From an uncultured Desulfobulbaceae bacterium (GTDB lineage: Bacteria; Desulfobacterota; Desulfobulbia; Desulfobulbales; Desulfobulbaceae): a DNA stretch of 9,205 nt. Below are positions 8,746-9,205 of this stretch, one piece after another. Made by a program: the position numbers and the translations under genes. The stretch covers positions 1-9,205 of the forward strand of contig CAMYOP010000184.1 in the NCBI GenBank assembly GCA_947260045.1. Reading direction: 5' to 3'. The notes beneath the pieces are model-generated. The model did not search any database. It was not told the DNA's origin and saw only the letters and a list, made by a program, of their open reading frames with translations. How positions within the stretch are numbered: the stretch's first letter is position 1; every line of letters begins with the position of its first letter.

Positions 8746-9090
8746 TTAGACGGATCTCTCCTGTCTATCTCTGATAGCTTTTCCATATATCGAATTGACC
8801 TTTTCAAAACATTCGTATGACTTCCCTTTAATGGCAGCAAAGGCTGTCATCATGGAAATAAAGCCCAAAGTAGGTTTAATTAACCGTTTCAGCTTGCCAT
8901 GATTCGTCTCAGTTATACTGTTGATTTATATATTATTTCTATGGATCACATGATCACTTAAAAGACCTTCCTTTTTTAATTCTTTGATAGCCTGGATATA
9001 GCTGGGTGCTATATCAGTATTGATTGTGTGAGGTTTTTCATAGTCTTTCATCTTGCGCTGTATTTTACCTAACAGCCATGAAATCGCATT
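8746..9090 (-). pseudogene. C-terminal remnant of an IS6/IS26-family DDE transposase
   Basis: IS6-family transposases move DNA by replicative cointegrate formation using a DDE active site. Read leftward, similarity begins around LLGKIQRKMKDYEKPHTINTD, close to the IS26 stretch LGKILNNVKKWQIPRFINTD. The second catalytic aspartate is in INTDIAPSY (9015-9013). An in-frame TAA at 8928-8926 interrupts the match after HRNNI, where a tyrosine codon would fit. The frame then resumes with SITETNHGKLKRLIKPTLGF, carrying the catalytic glutamate at 8910-8908. There are 34 residues between that Asp and Glu, the usual IS6 spacing. The fragment ends in QERSV and TAA at 8748-8746. The N-terminal helix-turn-helix, the first catalytic Asp and both terminal repeats are missing, since similarity stops near 9075-9090 where a different sequence begins on the other strand. 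The copy cannot encode an active transposase. Confidence 0.85.
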
Positions 9091-9205
9091 CACAACGAAG
9101 CATGACATTCCAGGCCATTGAATTGGGTGAGAGCACCACATTACAATGGTCAACAACCAACGCGGAAGAGTGCATCATTGACAATGGTATCGGTCAGGTG
9201 GGTCT
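9078..9205 (+). pseudogene. Fragment of a bacterial Ig-like repeat (surface/adhesin-type) protein, continues past right edge
   Basis: The plus-strand frame through 9078 is open to the window end. From about 9105 it reads as an Ig-like (Big-type) repeat: IELGESTTLQWSTTNAEE followed by CIIDNGIGQVG. This is close to the repeat consensus xxxGESxTLxWSTTNAxxxxIDNGIGxV found in large secreted or surface proteins of Desulfobacterota and Geobacter relatives. About 33 codons of one repeat are visible, and the strands that should follow lie outside. No signal peptide, ribosome-binding site or promoter precedes it. The ATG at 9078 lies in the region shared with the IS6 remnant and is not credible as the true start. 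The most likely reading is a gene cut at its 5' side by an insertion or rearrangement; the right-hand part could still be long. Identity as an Ig-like repeat is fairly secure; the parent protein is unknown. Confidence 0.65.

Noticed and set aside
9100..9156. The left-reading ATG at 9156 as the start of the IS6 transposase fragment.
   Set aside because: Residues from 9156 to about 9090 do not resemble IS6 transposases, and the same bases encode a convincing Ig-like repeat on the plus strand.
1..9205. CRISPR arrays, tRNA or rRNA genes, and phage attachment sites.
   Set aside because: No regularly spaced repeats, cloverleaf-like sequence, rRNA motifs or paired attachment repeats were seen.

Overview
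The window holds most of a recC-recB-recD operon on the plus strand, a free-standing LysR-type regulator gene, and a right-hand end made of broken mobile-element and surface-protein fragments. AT-moderate composition, the gene content, a regulator resembling the selenium-metabolism-associated LysR group, and an Ig-like repeat fragment of a kind common in Desulfobacterota and Geobacter relatives suggest a Desulfobacterota (deltaproteobacterial) chromosome. This taxonomic guess is an inference from protein similarity recalled from memory and was not searched.

Positions 1-7005: the C-terminal half of RecC runs in from the left edge. It overlaps the start of recB by 17 bases, and recB overlaps recD by one base (TAATG), so the three genes form one translationally coupled unit. 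RecC and RecD would normally join RecB to make the heterotrimeric helicase-nuclease that resects double-strand breaks. In this sequence recB is not a single reading frame. Near 3375-3390 the frame changes, and comparison with E. coli RecB shows that about 28 residues are also missing, including SF1 helicase motif IV. Both halves are otherwise well conserved, down to the nuclease active-site residues. This is either a recent inactivating deletion or an assembly defect.

Positions 7006-8340: a 366-base gap contains a weak hairpin just after recD and a good sigma70-type promoter, followed by a complete 303-residue LysR-family regulator and a strong, probably bidirectional hairpin terminator. The regulator has no intact divergent partner in the window, so its target cannot be read from context.

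Positions 8341-9205: no intact gene is present. Reading leftward are the N-terminal 47 codons of a RAYT/IS200-like (Y1) transposase with an in-frame stop, and the C-terminal part of an IS6/IS26-like DDE transposase, also with an in-frame stop. Just right of the IS6 remnant, on the opposite strand, begins a fragment of a bacterial Ig-like repeat protein that continues out of the window. This end looks like a graveyard of insertion and rearrangement. No clearly new biological system was found. The most notable points are the damaged recB between intact recC and recD, and the IS6/Ig-domain junction.
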